64,000 nt of DNA. Origin: Alphaproteobacteria bacterium (lineage in GTDB: Bacteria > Pseudomonadota > Alphaproteobacteria > Rickettsiales > SXRF01). Every line of letters begins with the position of its first letter. Position 1 is the first letter of the stretch. Of this stretch, positions 39,269 through 47,663 are shown piece after piece. The stretch lies in assembly GCA_025360605.1 (NCBI GenBank), contig JANYBV010000031.1, forward strand, positions 67,063-131,062. The letters are read 5' to 3'. The notes under the pieces are model-generated. The model had not been told where the DNA came from, did no database searches, and worked only from the letters and a program-made list of their open reading frames with translations. Both the position numbers and the translations under genes were made by a program.

Positions 39269-40033
39269 TCAGCGGATGGCGGCTTTTATCGGACCGTCCG
39301 AGCGGCCATTGACGAACTGGTCTACATAAGGATTGTTGCTGTGGTCAATCGTTGAGACATCGCCCTGCCAGACCAGTTTTCCCTCAAACAGCATGGCGAC
39401 ACGGTTCGCAATTTTACGCACACTCGACATATCGTGGGTGATGGACAGGGTGGTAGCGCCTAACTCTTTCGAGCATTTCACGATCAGCTCGTTAATCACA
39501 TCGGCCATGATGGGGTCGAGGCCGGTGGTAGGTTCATCGAAGAAAATAATCTCCGGATTGGCGGCAATGGCACGCGCCAGCGCCACCCGCTTTTGCATCC
39601 CGCCCGACAATTCGGATGGCGACAGGTTGGCGACATCGGAACCAAGGCCTACGGATTTTAGTTTTTCAATGGCCAGATCGCGGGCTTTCGCCTTGGTGAT
39701 CTGTTTGTTCTGTAAGAGCGCAAACGTAATATTTTCCCACACGCTGATGCTGTCGAACAATGCACCGCCCTGAAACAGCATGCCGAATTTATGCATGACG
39801 TCCTGACGTTCCTTACGCGACATGGTGGTGACTTCCTGCCCGTCGATTTTGATGCTGCCTTTATCAGGCGTAAGGATGCCGAGGATACATTTGATGAGGA
39901 CCGACTTGCCGGTGCCCGACCCACCGATAATTACCATGGATTCGCCTGTGGCGATGCTCAGGTCAATGCCATCCAGCACCACTTTTTTACCGAAGGCTTT
40001 TGTCACGCCTTGAAGTTCGATTTTGGGGGTCAT
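39269..40033 (-). CDS. mlaF: Phospholipid-trafficking ABC ATPase MlaF
   Basis: A 254-residue ABC ATPase with Walker A GGSGTGKS (residues 37-44), signature LSPSELSGGMQKRVALARA, and Walker B followed by DEPTTGLDP, as in MlaF/Ttg2A. In the Mla system it drives phospholipid movement between the two membranes. The ATG overlaps the mlaE stop by 4 nt. The usual third gene, mlaD (MCE domain), is not present in the window, so it must be elsewhere or a different MCE protein serves. Confidence 0.93.
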   Translation of the reverse strand: MTPKIELQGVTKAFGKKVVLDGIDLSIATGESMVIIGGSGTGKSVLIKCILGILTPDKGSIKIDGQEVTTMSRKERQDVMHKFGMLFQGGALFDSISVWENITFALLQNKQITKAKARDLAIEKLKSVGLGSDVANLSPSELSGGMQKRVALARAIAANPEIIFFDEPTTGLDPIMADVINELIVKCSKELGATTLSITHDMSSVRKIANRVAMLFEGKLVWQGDVSTIDHSNNPYVDQFVNGRSDGPIKAAIR

Positions 40034-40803
40034 TTGCCAAACAACAGAGCAGTTAAAACATAGTTGGACAACAGGATCAGGATGGAGGCGGAGACCACGG
40101 CATGAGTGGTGGCTGCACCCACGCCCTGCGCGCCACCCTTGGAATGGAAGCCATGGTAGCAGCCCATCAGCGTAATGATGAAACCAAATACGGAGGCCTT
40201 GATAAGACCCGACATCACGTCCTTACTTTGCAGGTATTGCGCTGTGCTTTTCAGGTAGGGCATTGGGGCGAAGTGCAGCTTATGCACGGAGACAAGGTAG
40301 CCACCGAACACGCCCAGAATATCTCCGATCAGTACCAGTATCGGCAGCATGGTGACACCCGCCAGCAAGCGCGGCAGCACAAGGTATTTATAGGGGTCAG
40401 TCGAAAGGGTGGTCAGTGCGTCGATTTGCTCGGTCACCCGCATGGTGCCGATTTCGGCGGCATACGCCGCACCAATACGTCCGGCGACCATCAAGCCTGC
40501 CATGACGGGGCCAAGCTCACGCGTAATCGCTAAAACAACCACAATCGCCACCGAACTTTCCGCATTGAAGCGCGAAAACCCCGAATAAGTTTGCAGTGCC
40601 AGTGCAGCACCGGTGAACAGCGCGGTCATGCCTACTACGGGCAGTGAATAATAGCCCAGTTCGATGATCTGTTTCAGAAGCATTTTGGTATAAAACGGCG
40701 GGCGCAACAAGCCACTGACGCTTGCCCAGACAAACAAGGCAAGACGGCCGGTCGCTGCAAGAAAATCGATGAAAACGCGCCCTATGGGTGCAAGGAAATT
40801 CAT
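40030..40803 (-). CDS. mlaE: Phospholipid-trafficking ABC permease MlaE
   Basis: A 257-residue MlaE-family permease with about five hydrophobic helices and the family blocks FTGAALALQTY, ELGPVMAGLMVAGRIGAAYAAEIGTMRVTEQIDAL and GGAQGVGAATTHAVV. It starts the mlaEF pair and overlaps mlaF by 4 nt. It forms the membrane part of the lipid transporter that keeps outer-membrane asymmetry. Confidence 0.94.
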   Translation of the reverse strand: MNFLAPIGRVFIDFLAATGRLALFVWASVSGLLRPPFYTKMLLKQIIELGYYSLPVVGMTALFTGAALALQTYSGFSRFNAESSVAIVVVLAITRELGPVMAGLMVAGRIGAAYAAEIGTMRVTEQIDALTTLSTDPYKYLVLPRLLAGVTMLPILVLIGDILGVFGGYLVSVHKLHFAPMPYLKSTAQYLQSKDVMSGLIKASVFGFIITLMGCYHGFHSKGGAQGVGAATTHAVVSASILILLSNYVLTALLFGK

Positions 40804-40873
40804 GCCGTAAAACTCTTTAGTAGTGACTAAGGGGTTTTACGGGATGTGAGCGGCATTGTAAAGCGAAGCCTTG

Positions 40874-43228
40874 TTATTGTACGGTGGTCATGTCGATAGT
40901 GGGGCTGAGTGGCCAGTCATGCGTACCCATAATGGTGTAGACGGAGCCGGCGGCCGGATTCGCACCAATTTGTTTTTTAGGCGCCCCGACCAGAATATTG
41001 CATATCCCGTAATTGTAAAAGTCACCGGCAGCGACCGATGTTCCTGCTTCATCTCCGCCAACGGCGCCGTATATTTTGATACCACTGTAGCCATCGAGCG
41101 TGTTGGCGTCAATGGTGGAAAGTGCGGTGGCGGAGCCGAATACCACATATACGCCGCCCGCATTGGTTCTGGCGAGGGGGCTGGCTTTGGGGGCGCCGAT
41201 AATGATGTCGCGGATGCCGTCACCGTTGACATCGCATTTAGTATTGACGCTGACACCAGAAGTGTCACCTGCGACCCCGTCAATCCTGAAGCCATTGGAA
41301 CTGTGATCGACGGTGTTGAGGTCAAAGGTTGAAGGGAACCCCGTGGGTTTTCCATATATAACATAGGTTGAACCGGCATCTACTCTGCCAAGGGCGTTGG
41401 AATAGGGAGCGCCGATGGCAAGATCGGCATAGCCATCGCCGTTGACATCGCCAGTGGCATCTACTTCCGTGCCGGCGTGATGAAAGTGATCTACCCCGTT
41501 AAACACAACACCGCAGGTGCCTGCCGCACCCGGGCTACCTAGCAGGCCGTTCATATCGATCGGGGTGGTGTAGGTACCGGTTCCACCACATAATGAATAC
41601 ACCTTGCCTGCTTCCCATTGCACGCCAACGGTTGCAAACGGGGCACCGACAACTACATCGGAGTATACATCTCCATTCAGATTACCCATGCTGACCGAGC
41701 CACCGAATTTTTCTGTAACGCCTGATGTCGGTTTCATTTTAATACCGCAGGTGGGAACGGATCCGGGGATGCCAGTCAGGCCGGAGGCTGCAACGGTTGC
41801 AGGCCATGGGCCGCCGCCGCCGCAGATAAGATAGGCGGCGCCCGTCGTATTCGCAACGGGTGCGCCAATGAGAATATCGTCATAATCATCGCCGTTAAAG
41901 TCGCGCGATGCCACCGACGTTCCAAACAGGTCACCTGCGGTTTCGCCGTCAATACGGAATCCGTTCAGGCAGTTGCCACCGCCGCTGCTTCCCGCCAGTC
42001 CGCTGATGCTGCAACTGGCGGGCCATGCACCAATTCCACCAAATATGACGTAGACTGCTCCCTTGCTGCTGCCATAGGCGGAGGTGCCTACAATCAGGTC
42101 GTGGATGTTATCGCCGTTGACATCGCCGGTGGCCAAGCTGGAACATAAATGGTCGCCGGCATTGGCGCCGTCGATACGCACACCATTCGTTCCGTTTAGT
42201 GAAGCGAAGGGAAGTGCAGTGCCATAAAATGTATTTTTCGAGCCAAACACGATGTATATGGATCCTGCACCAGCTAATCCGCCCGGCGAGGCGTTGGGTG
42301 CGCATGTCACCGTATCCGTCAGGCCGTCACCGTTGAGGTCGAGGGTGATAACCTTCGTGCCGGTGGTGTCGTTGGTAGTGGTGCCCTGTCCCTGAAACCC
42401 TCCGGCATTGGTGCAGGCATTGCCAAGACAGCAGGTGTTTTTATAGTTTTCCAGATAGTAAACGAGATCATCAAACGAAGACGTCCGGTCCTTAGTATAC
42501 AGGGTGTTGGTAAAATTGGTGGTGTTATATAAGAAAGCGGCATTGACACCGGCATTATTGCGTTTGTCGGCATCGGAAATACTGGTGTTGATGCGGTTTG
42601 CTATAGTGCTTCCCTGCGGCGGCCACGCGCCGTAGCCTCCGGGACCATGGCTGAGATAGGCATACATGACGTTATCGGTGTAGGTCACTACACCTGTAGG
42701 GTCTTTGGTTTTGACCTGAAGTCCGCCTGTTTTAAGAGAGAAACAACTGGTCGTGGCGGTGGCGCGCACATCCACCTCATAGGTGAAACGCCGTCCCCAC
42801 GCGTCAAACGCATAATCGTCCGGCAGGCCGAGCGTTTTAGTGGGGATTGTGCCTGCCACAATAAGACCCGTACCCGCATCAGCCCCCATCGGAGCCGCAG
42901 GCGTACCGCCTACGCAACTTCCCAACGGGGAGTTAGCGACCACGCTGCCTGCCTCGCGGCCAAAATTGGTATTATTCACGTCATACTGGCCATCGGCAGG
43001 GCAGGGGCGGCGGCCTTGCAACTGCATGAAACGCTGCATGCCGTCTTCTACCTTGTTCAGGCGTGCAACCGTATCAATGGTTTTCTGGTTGGCGTCGCCT
43101 GCGCTGCCACCTGGTACCAGTGAGACCAGCACCAAGGCAGCCATCATCAGGATGATGCTGGTTTGCAGCAGCGAAAAACCATCGCGTTGATGCCCTATTG
43201 TTCGGATGCCAGCGGTTTTGAATGCCAT
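40874..43228 (-). CDS. Prepilin-like protein fused to an FG-GAP beta-propeller
   Basis: A 784-residue protein of unusual build. Residues 1-17 look like a type IV prepilin leader ending in Gly, followed by FSLLQ and a 20-residue hydrophobic helix, so cleavage would fall after G17. Position +5 is glutamine instead of the usual glutamate, as in some tip-type minor pseudopilins. After a pilin-like region come seven FG-GAP/integrin-alpha repeats (e.g. DVNGDGYADLAIGAP), six with intact calcium-type D-x-N-G-D loops and the last degraded. This predicts a seven-bladed propeller displayed on a pilus or pseudopilus tip. The propeller is clear; the display role is inference. Confidence 0.85.
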   Translation of the reverse strand: MAFKTAGIRTIGHQRDGFSLLQTSIILMMAALVLVSLVPGGSAGDANQKTIDTVARLNKVEDGMQRFMQLQGRRPCPADGQYDVNNTNFGREAGSVVANSPLGSCVGGTPAAPMGADAGTGLIVAGTIPTKTLGLPDDYAFDAWGRRFTYEVDVRATATTSCFSLKTGGLQVKTKDPTGVVTYTDNVMYAYLSHGPGGYGAWPPQGSTIANRINTSISDADKRNNAGVNAAFLYNTTNFTNTLYTKDRTSSFDDLVYYLENYKNTCCLGNACTNAGGFQGQGTTTNDTTGTKVITLDLNGDGLTDTVTCAPNASPGGLAGAGSIYIVFGSKNTFYGTALPFASLNGTNGVRIDGANAGDHLCSSLATGDVNGDNIHDLIVGTSAYGSSKGAVYVIFGGIGAWPASCSISGLAGSSGGGNCLNGFRIDGETAGDLFGTSVASRDFNGDDYDDILIGAPVANTTGAAYLICGGGGPWPATVAASGLTGIPGSVPTCGIKMKPTSGVTEKFGGSVSMGNLNGDVYSDVVVGAPFATVGVQWEAGKVYSLCGGTGTYTTPIDMNGLLGSPGAAGTCGVVFNGVDHFHHAGTEVDATGDVNGDGYADLAIGAPYSNALGRVDAGSTYVIYGKPTGFPSTFDLNTVDHSSNGFRIDGVAGDTSGVSVNTKCDVNGDGIRDIIIGAPKASPLARTNAGGVYVVFGSATALSTIDANTLDGYSGIKIYGAVGGDEAGTSVAAGDFYNYGICNILVGAPKKQIGANPAAGSVYTIMGTHDWPLSPTIDMTTVQ

Positions 43229-43335
43229 AACGTATGTTGGTGATTCTAAAAGCTAAACTAATAGTATACGGGGTATTCATTAACGATTTATTATCAATTA
43301 TGGTAATCTATTGATAAAATCGGGTTATTTATGGC

Positions 43336-43572
43336 TTAAGACTGATTATAACGCGCGCAGATGGCATCAACAATGGTTTGCGGGGGATAACCGCCCCAGC
43401 CGGATTCCAGCACGGTTCCGTAGTTTGCTACGTCAAGGTTCCCGCTATGGATGGCTTTAGTAAATAGCGTGGTTTTCAGCGCATCCACCAACACGATGTG
43501 CCACGCGCTCAGGCTGTTATGCTGCCCCGTGACGATGTAGATGTTATGGCGTAGCAAGTGCAGGGCTGCCAT
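43336..43572 (-). CDS. Small hypothetical protein downstream of a PIG-L deacetylase
   Basis: A 78-residue protein whose ATG directly follows the stop codon of the deacetylase gene (TAAATG), so the two are almost certainly co-translated. It contains LHLLRHNIYIVTGQHNSLSAWHIVLVD and then YGTVLESGWGGYPPQ, a compact alpha/beta-looking domain. It has no signal peptide or membrane helix. I do not know its function. It could be a partner or regulator of the deacetylase. Confidence 0.65.
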   Translation of the reverse strand: MAALHLLRHNIYIVTGQHNSLSAWHIVLVDALKTTLFTKAIHSGNLDVANYGTVLESGWGGYPPQTIVDAICARYNQS

Positions 43573-44544
43573 TTACGTTCTGGAATGATGGGCAAGATTG
43601 ATCTGTTCAAACAGCTGATTTGCCGCCGCACGCGCCATTTGCGTTCCTGGTTTGATGTCGTGTAGCTGATATTGCTCGTTGCGTTTGCGGATGGTCTCGG
43701 CAAAAGCGTTTGTATAATCGCTGGTGAATTTTTCGAGGGTCAGGTTGTGGTCGGTCATCAGTGAGGTCATGTTGACCATGTAGCTGGCATGGGTTGCGGT
43801 GTCGACGCAGTGGGATTCGCGGAACGTTGCATGGTCAGCTTGCCGCCCAACCGTGGCGCGGGTGTAATCTTTGCCGCCGGTGGTTTGCGAGTCGAAGCAA
43901 TCGACCAGCTGTTGCTGAAGCGGGATATATTCCGATACATCGAGGATAATTTTTTTATCATCCGCCATCCAGTCCAGCCCACGCCAGACTTCATAGCCCA
44001 GCAGTTGCTTGGGCTGTTGTTCCGGCGGAAGCATCCGCACCGCTTCAATGGTGGCACGGGTGATCGCTGAGTGCGTTTCATGCTTGTCGAAAGGGTTATG
44101 GACATACAGTACTTCCGGCTGTGTTTTAAGGAGTATCTGGTAGATTTCCTGCGCCAGCTCGTCGTGTTTTTTTGCTTTAGAACCATCTTTGCCGCTTTTG
44201 ATGTCTTTGCTGGGGAAATCCAGTTGGAACTGGGCGGAATATTTTCCGATGATCGCCGCGTCACGCTGCTCCTGTTTGCGTACTGCCATCATCTGTTCGT
44301 CGGTAAAGTCGGCATATTTTCCTGCGCGTGGGCTGCCGCTGCCGTTAGTCACCGTGACGCCAGTGAACCACTTGTCCGGTGTATCGTAGCACACACCGAT
44401 TGCGTGAATGACACCAATTTCCAGATCGTCCTGATGCGCGCCAATGGCTAAATGCGTCGTGCGCGACAGGGCGGTGTCCGCATCGGTATTATCGGGAATT
44501 AACAGTTCCGCCCCTTTATTTGTTCCAGCCCACAGCCACCTCAT
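43573..44544 (-). CDS. PIG-L family deacetylase
   Basis: A 323-residue LmbE/PIG-L-type zinc hydrolase, which removes acetyl groups from N-acetyl sugars or related conjugates. The metal motif reads AHQDDLE (H37, D39-D40, E42), with glutamine in place of the usual proline. ETHSAITRATIEAV later supplies the third metal histidine. The N-terminal stretch before the motif is about 30 residues, longer than in many relatives. Its substrate is unknown. It is followed without a gap by a 78-residue gene. Confidence 0.83.
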   Translation of the reverse strand: MRWLWAGTNKGAELLIPDNTDADTALSRTTHLAIGAHQDDLEIGVIHAIGVCYDTPDKWFTGVTVTNGSGSPRAGKYADFTDEQMMAVRKQEQRDAAIIGKYSAQFQLDFPSKDIKSGKDGSKAKKHDELAQEIYQILLKTQPEVLYVHNPFDKHETHSAITRATIEAVRMLPPEQQPKQLLGYEVWRGLDWMADDKKIILDVSEYIPLQQQLVDCFDSQTTGGKDYTRATVGRQADHATFRESHCVDTATHASYMVNMTSLMTDHNLTLEKFTSDYTNAFAETIRKRNEQYQLHDIKPGTQMARAAANQLFEQINLAHHSRT

Positions 44545-44658
44545 ATTCGTTAATAATTGTAAATTAATATAGTTATAGTGCGATGACCGCAGATTTAAAG
44601 CATATTTTCGCCTTAAGAGGTAAAAAAATCCGGTTTTATAGCCAATTCGGATAGGGAA

Positions 44659-45198
44659 TTAATGGGAGAGGGTGGTAACGGCTTTTTCGCCCTCACCCAC
44701 CGTAACACTTTGTGTAATAACACTTGGAGTATTATTCTGCGGGCGCCTGAAGCCGGATTGCGGGAGGGAAATTTCAAGAAAATAAGCCCCCGCAGGAAGG
44801 TCGGTGAAGTGAAACTTACCATCCGCATCCGAGGTGGTTTTGAGGACATGTTTGGCCATCCGCGAGTCATTGGGGTACGAAGACGTAAAATAATGCTCCT
44901 GAAGGTACATGTTTTGCGTATATTTGGTTTGGGGTATCAGGTAGATGGTTTTTCCCGAAAGCGGCGTTTTGGCACCCGCTTCTCCGGCAAGAAATGCCTC
45001 ACCGTCCAAGCTTGCCGTGCCACTTTGGTCAAATTTTTTCATCTCGTTTTCATCAAAGGGAAACTGATTGGCAATCAATGGCGCGGAATATTTATGGGTG
45101 GGCTTGGGAATGACGAAAGGCGCAATGGTGGCGGCGGCCACATCGCTACACACAAGCATCAAGACTAGAGGCAACAGGGAATATTTCATAGGGTTCAC
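44659..45198 (-). CDS. Secreted protein with a carboxypeptidase-regulatory/Cna-B-like domain
   Basis: A 179-residue exported protein. A signal peptide (KYSLLPLVLMLVCSDVAAA) is followed by a proline-rich stretch and a beta-sandwich-like segment. TTSDADGKFHFTDLPAGAYFLEISLP is the typical 'regulatory-like' or prealbumin-like repeat that carries surface proteins or binds partners. Alone it implies a periplasmic or surface structural role, not an enzyme. It lies between the deacetylase and a divergent YoaK-like gene. Confidence 0.75.
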   Translation of the reverse strand: MNPMKYSLLPLVLMLVCSDVAAATIAPFVIPKPTHKYSAPLIANQFPFDENEMKKFDQSGTASLDGEAFLAGEAGAKTPLSGKTIYLIPQTKYTQNMYLQEHYFTSSYPNDSRMAKHVLKTTSDADGKFHFTDLPAGAYFLEISLPQSGFRRPQNNTPSVITQSVTVGEGEKAVTTLSH

Positions 45199-45324
45199 CG
45201 GTGATATATTTTAGTTTATGTCAGGTGGCATTGTAACGTAGTTCCTTCCAAACCGATAGATGAATTGATTGAGATTTGTCATGTTTAGCCTATGGTGATG
45301 CGGTAACCCATCCGTAGCGGCACC

Positions 45325-45972
45325 ATGCACACATTACACAAGGGCGTATATATTCTGGCGATTGGCCTGTCCGGTCTTGCGGGCTGCGTCGACGCCATCG
45401 GTTTTTTACAACTCGGCGGCTATTTTATTTCTTTCATGAGCGGTAACTCCACGCGCCTCGCGGTGAATCTGGCCGAAGGGCAGACGGGCGTTGCCGTGCT
45501 GCTCGGCGGCATCCTCATTCTCTTTGTCATGGGCACCATGATCGGTACGCTGGTGCGCCATTTTTCTCACACAGGGGCGGCGGCTGTGCGTGTGTTGGCA
45601 TGCGTCACCGCGTTACTCACGGGCGCGGCTTTCAGTTATGAAATGGGGCACAGCCTCGTTGCCATCACCTTCATGACGCTGGCCATGGGCGCAGAAAATG
45701 CCGTGCTTCAACGCGGCGGCGATGTCGTCGGCCTTACCTATATGACGGGAACGCTGGTGAAACTTGGGCAGCATCTGGCGGGCGTGCTGCTCGGCGGGCA
45801 TAAATGGACATGGGTGCCTTACCTGTTGCTGTGGCTGGGATTGCTCACCGGCGGTGTCATCGGCACGCTACTGTTCCATTTTTTTGGACTGCAAAGTATC
45901 TGGGTGGCGGTGGCGTGGGCGGGCAGTATTACCGTGGTGACGGCAGTTTTTAGGCATAGGTTGGGAGTGTAA
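45325..45972 (+). CDS. YoaK family (DUF1275) membrane protein
   Basis: A 215-residue protein with about six hydrophobic helices. It has the family start pattern LAGCVDAIGFLQLGGYFISFMSGNSTRL and a later block GAENAVLQRGGDVVGLTYMTGTLVKLGQHL. Members are small inner-membrane proteins whose transported compound, if any, is not known. It is a single gene, transcribed away from the secreted-protein gene. Confidence 0.85.
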   Translation: MHTLHKGVYILAIGLSGLAGCVDAIGFLQLGGYFISFMSGNSTRLAVNLAEGQTGVAVLLGGILILFVMGTMIGTLVRHFSHTGAAAVRVLACVTALLTGAAFSYEMGHSLVAITFMTLAMGAENAVLQRGGDVVGLTYMTGTLVKLGQHLAGVLLGGHKWTWVPYLLLWLGLLTGGVIGTLLFHFFGLQSIWVAVAWAGSITVVTAVFRHRLGV

Positions 45973-46026
45973 TTAGCTCCTAAATGCTGCACAAGCGTGG
46001 AGAAAGTTCGAACCGGATTTTGGGGG

Positions 46027-46656
46027 TTATTGACGTTTTTCAGGAGCGTGTATTGACCACTTGGCGTTCTTGTGATCGCCAAAATATATATACGGTTTAA
46101 AAACATCAGGAAGCGTTTGTATAGTGTTCCATATAACCATCGAATTATCATGTCTTTTCTGCGGCCATTCTGCACTTTCTTGAGGATCTAAGGGCCTCTC
46201 ACTATATGTAGATAACCATCCATAACTCTCATTCAATTTCTTAAACAAAGTATGTATTTCTTCTCCAAATAAGGCTTGTGTCTTATGCCATCCTATTCCT
46301 CGGAAACTGTTGTGTGCAGCATTGATGGCAGCAATTAACGGCTCTTTATTTTCTTCTTTCATATTTAATGAGGCGTATTGAGTAACATAACTACAAAACT
46401 CTAGAGTGTGTTCATAAACCTCCCAACGTTTATCGAACAAATCGAGACGGAATTTATCTTGGGAAAACTTATAAGCCCAATAGCTAAAAAGGACGGTTAT
46501 GGCACTGAAGAAAGTAGCTGGTAGTTGGTCATATTTTTTGACATCAACTAATAAGTACGACAGGCATAGCAATACAATAACTAATAAAAGGTAAAATCCA
46601 TTGTGAGCGATATATCTTTCAGCTTTCGCTTTCCATTCCTTTATTTTCTGACACAT
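46027..46656 (-). CDS. Hypothetical membrane protein, AT-rich
   Basis: About 209 residues from ATG 46656, which has AAGGG at a good distance; ATG 46665 is in frame but too close to it. Two hydrophobic helices near the N-terminus (FYLLLVIVLLCLSYLLV, then FFSAITVLFSYWAY) are followed by a soluble helical domain of about 140 residues. The family is not recognised. It is visibly AT-rich compared with genes to its left, and lies just outside the island's left repeat, so it may be older acquired DNA. Confidence 0.65.
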   Translation of the reverse strand: MCQKIKEWKAKAERYIAHNGFYLLLVIVLLCLSYLLVDVKKYDQLPATFFSAITVLFSYWAYKFSQDKFRLDLFDKRWEVYEHTLEFCSYVTQYASLNMKEENKEPLIAAINAAHNSFRGIGWHKTQALFGEEIHTLFKKLNESYGWLSTYSERPLDPQESAEWPQKRHDNSMVIWNTIQTLPDVFKPYIYFGDHKNAKWSIHAPEKRQ

Positions 46657-46758
46657 TAGCAACATCCCTTGTTAGAACCACTCATCTATTTGAATTGCTT
46701 AATTTCTATCTGAATCCATGCTAATTGGGTATCGGAAACTTAAAACCAGCGCCAACTC

Positions 46759-46798
46759 AGGCTCCCACGCGGACTTGAACCGCTTTTTAAAAACTAGG
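46759..46798 (-). other. tRNA 3'-end fragment (T-arm remnant)
   Basis: On the minus strand, GCGG-TTCAAGT-CCGC has the stem, the 7-nt loop and the TTCRANY pattern of a tRNA T-arm, but no complete tRNA surrounds it. It is followed (plus strand) by ACTAGG, the same six bases that follow the island's left core repeat at 47004. It may be the scar of an earlier insertion. The 530-bp gap 46666-47195 holds this, a hairpin at 46923-46948, the left core repeat and a left arm site, and no gene that I can support. Confidence 0.4.
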
Positions 46799-46957
46799 CT
46801 CTAAATACGACTCGGTCGGAATGATGCTCGCCTGCTGGCTTCGCACCGTCAAGCGATGTCAAAATTTTCTTGCTGAAAATGTTACGAACCTTCGGTTCTC
46901 GTCTGACAAGACGAACCATTTCCAAAACCGGCCTTGGAGCTGGTTTTGCAAATGGTG

Positions 46958-47004
46958 CCCCGGTCGGAATCGAACCGACACACCTCGCGGTACCGGATTT
47001 TGAG
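46958..47004 (+). repeat. Left core attachment repeat (copy of tRNA-Leu 3' part)
   Basis: 47 bp identical to 56084-56130. With one C insertion or deletion the match extends left through the tRNA 3' end (46953 onward, equal to 56078 onward). It covers the T arm, the variable region and part of the anticodon arm. It contains no intact tRNA, so it is the scar of integration. Confidence 0.92.
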
Positions 47005-47120
47005 ACTAGGAAACTGAATTAACGCCAAAAATCTACAGCTAATAACAGCAGGTGATTCAGATGGTTATAAGAAATCATTTATTGGCACTGGTTTAGAGTT
47101 TTTCTCATTTTTCGGCATCG

Positions 47121-47143
47121 AGTGCCCCGCCAGTGCCCCATGA
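47121..47143 (+). repeat. Arm-type repeat, left end of island
   Basis: A 23-bp sequence (AGTGCCCCGC, then CAGTGCCCCATGA) identical and in the same orientation to 55991-56013. It lies 117 bp inside the left core repeat. It contains two copies of AGTGCCCC. It is a likely binding site for the integrase arm domain or an excisionase. Confidence 0.7.
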
Positions 47144-47195
47144 AATTATGGTAGATACCCCCAAATATACCACCAATAATACATCGTTGAATTGA

Positions 47196-47663
47196 TTACT
47201 TACTTAACCTGATTTTCAATGCCGCTTCAGACACCCCAAGTTTTTTGGCTAAATCTCCAATATTGCCTGCTGTCGGTGCTATATTCTGTAATAACTTAAA
47301 CGGCATTAAAATACTTGCAGCCAACCGATTGGCTTGTTTTTCTATTTCATCAGTAAAGCCCCCTCTATACAGGGCATCTTCTTGAATGCCATCTCCAATT
47401 AACTCTCTATGTAACATAAAATGTGCTAATTCATGAGCAATGGTAAATCGCTGTCTACGGGGATTATCACTGCTATTCACGTAAATAACAAAACCTGATT
47501 TCCCCCCTTTTTCAGGGTCTTTTTTTATCATTCCAGCAACTTGGGTACCAAGATTTTCTTCTAAAAGCGTTACTCCCAGTTCATTTGCTATGCCTGCTAA
47601 ATTTACTGGAGCTTCTCGGGAATATTTTTCAATAATTTCTTGAGGTGAGATTTTGCTATTCAT
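47196..47663 (-). CDS. ImmA/IrrE family metallopeptidase
   Basis: A 155-residue zinc protease with the H77-E78-x-x-H81 motif (TIAHELAHFMLH) and the third ligand expected in EIEKQANRLAASILMP (about E108). Relatives such as ImmA cleave repressors to switch mobile elements on, and others pair with helix-turn-helix proteins. No repressor gene is adjacent. Its ATG overlaps the stop of the upstream membrane-protein gene by 4 nt (ATGA), so the two are coupled. The last residues (KKLGVSEAALKIRLSK) look helix-turn-helix-like. Confidence 0.88.
   Translation of the reverse strand: MNSKISPQEIIEKYSREAPVNLAGIANELGVTLLEENLGTQVAGMIKKDPEKGGKSGFVIYVNSSDNPRRQRFTIAHELAHFMLHRELIGDGIQEDALYRGGFTDEIEKQANRLAASILMPFKLLQNIAPTAGNIGDLAKKLGVSEAALKIRLSK

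Noticed and set aside
40874-43228. Repeats in the FG-GAP gene as a DNA-level repeat array
   Set aside because: The regular pattern is in the protein (seven propeller repeats); the DNA copies are too diverged to be a repeat array or CRISPR.
46821-47003. 60-codon open frame over the left island repeat
   Set aside because: Its end is a translation of the tRNA-Leu copy (WCPGRNRTDTPRGTGF), a well-known false product; no ribosome binding site.
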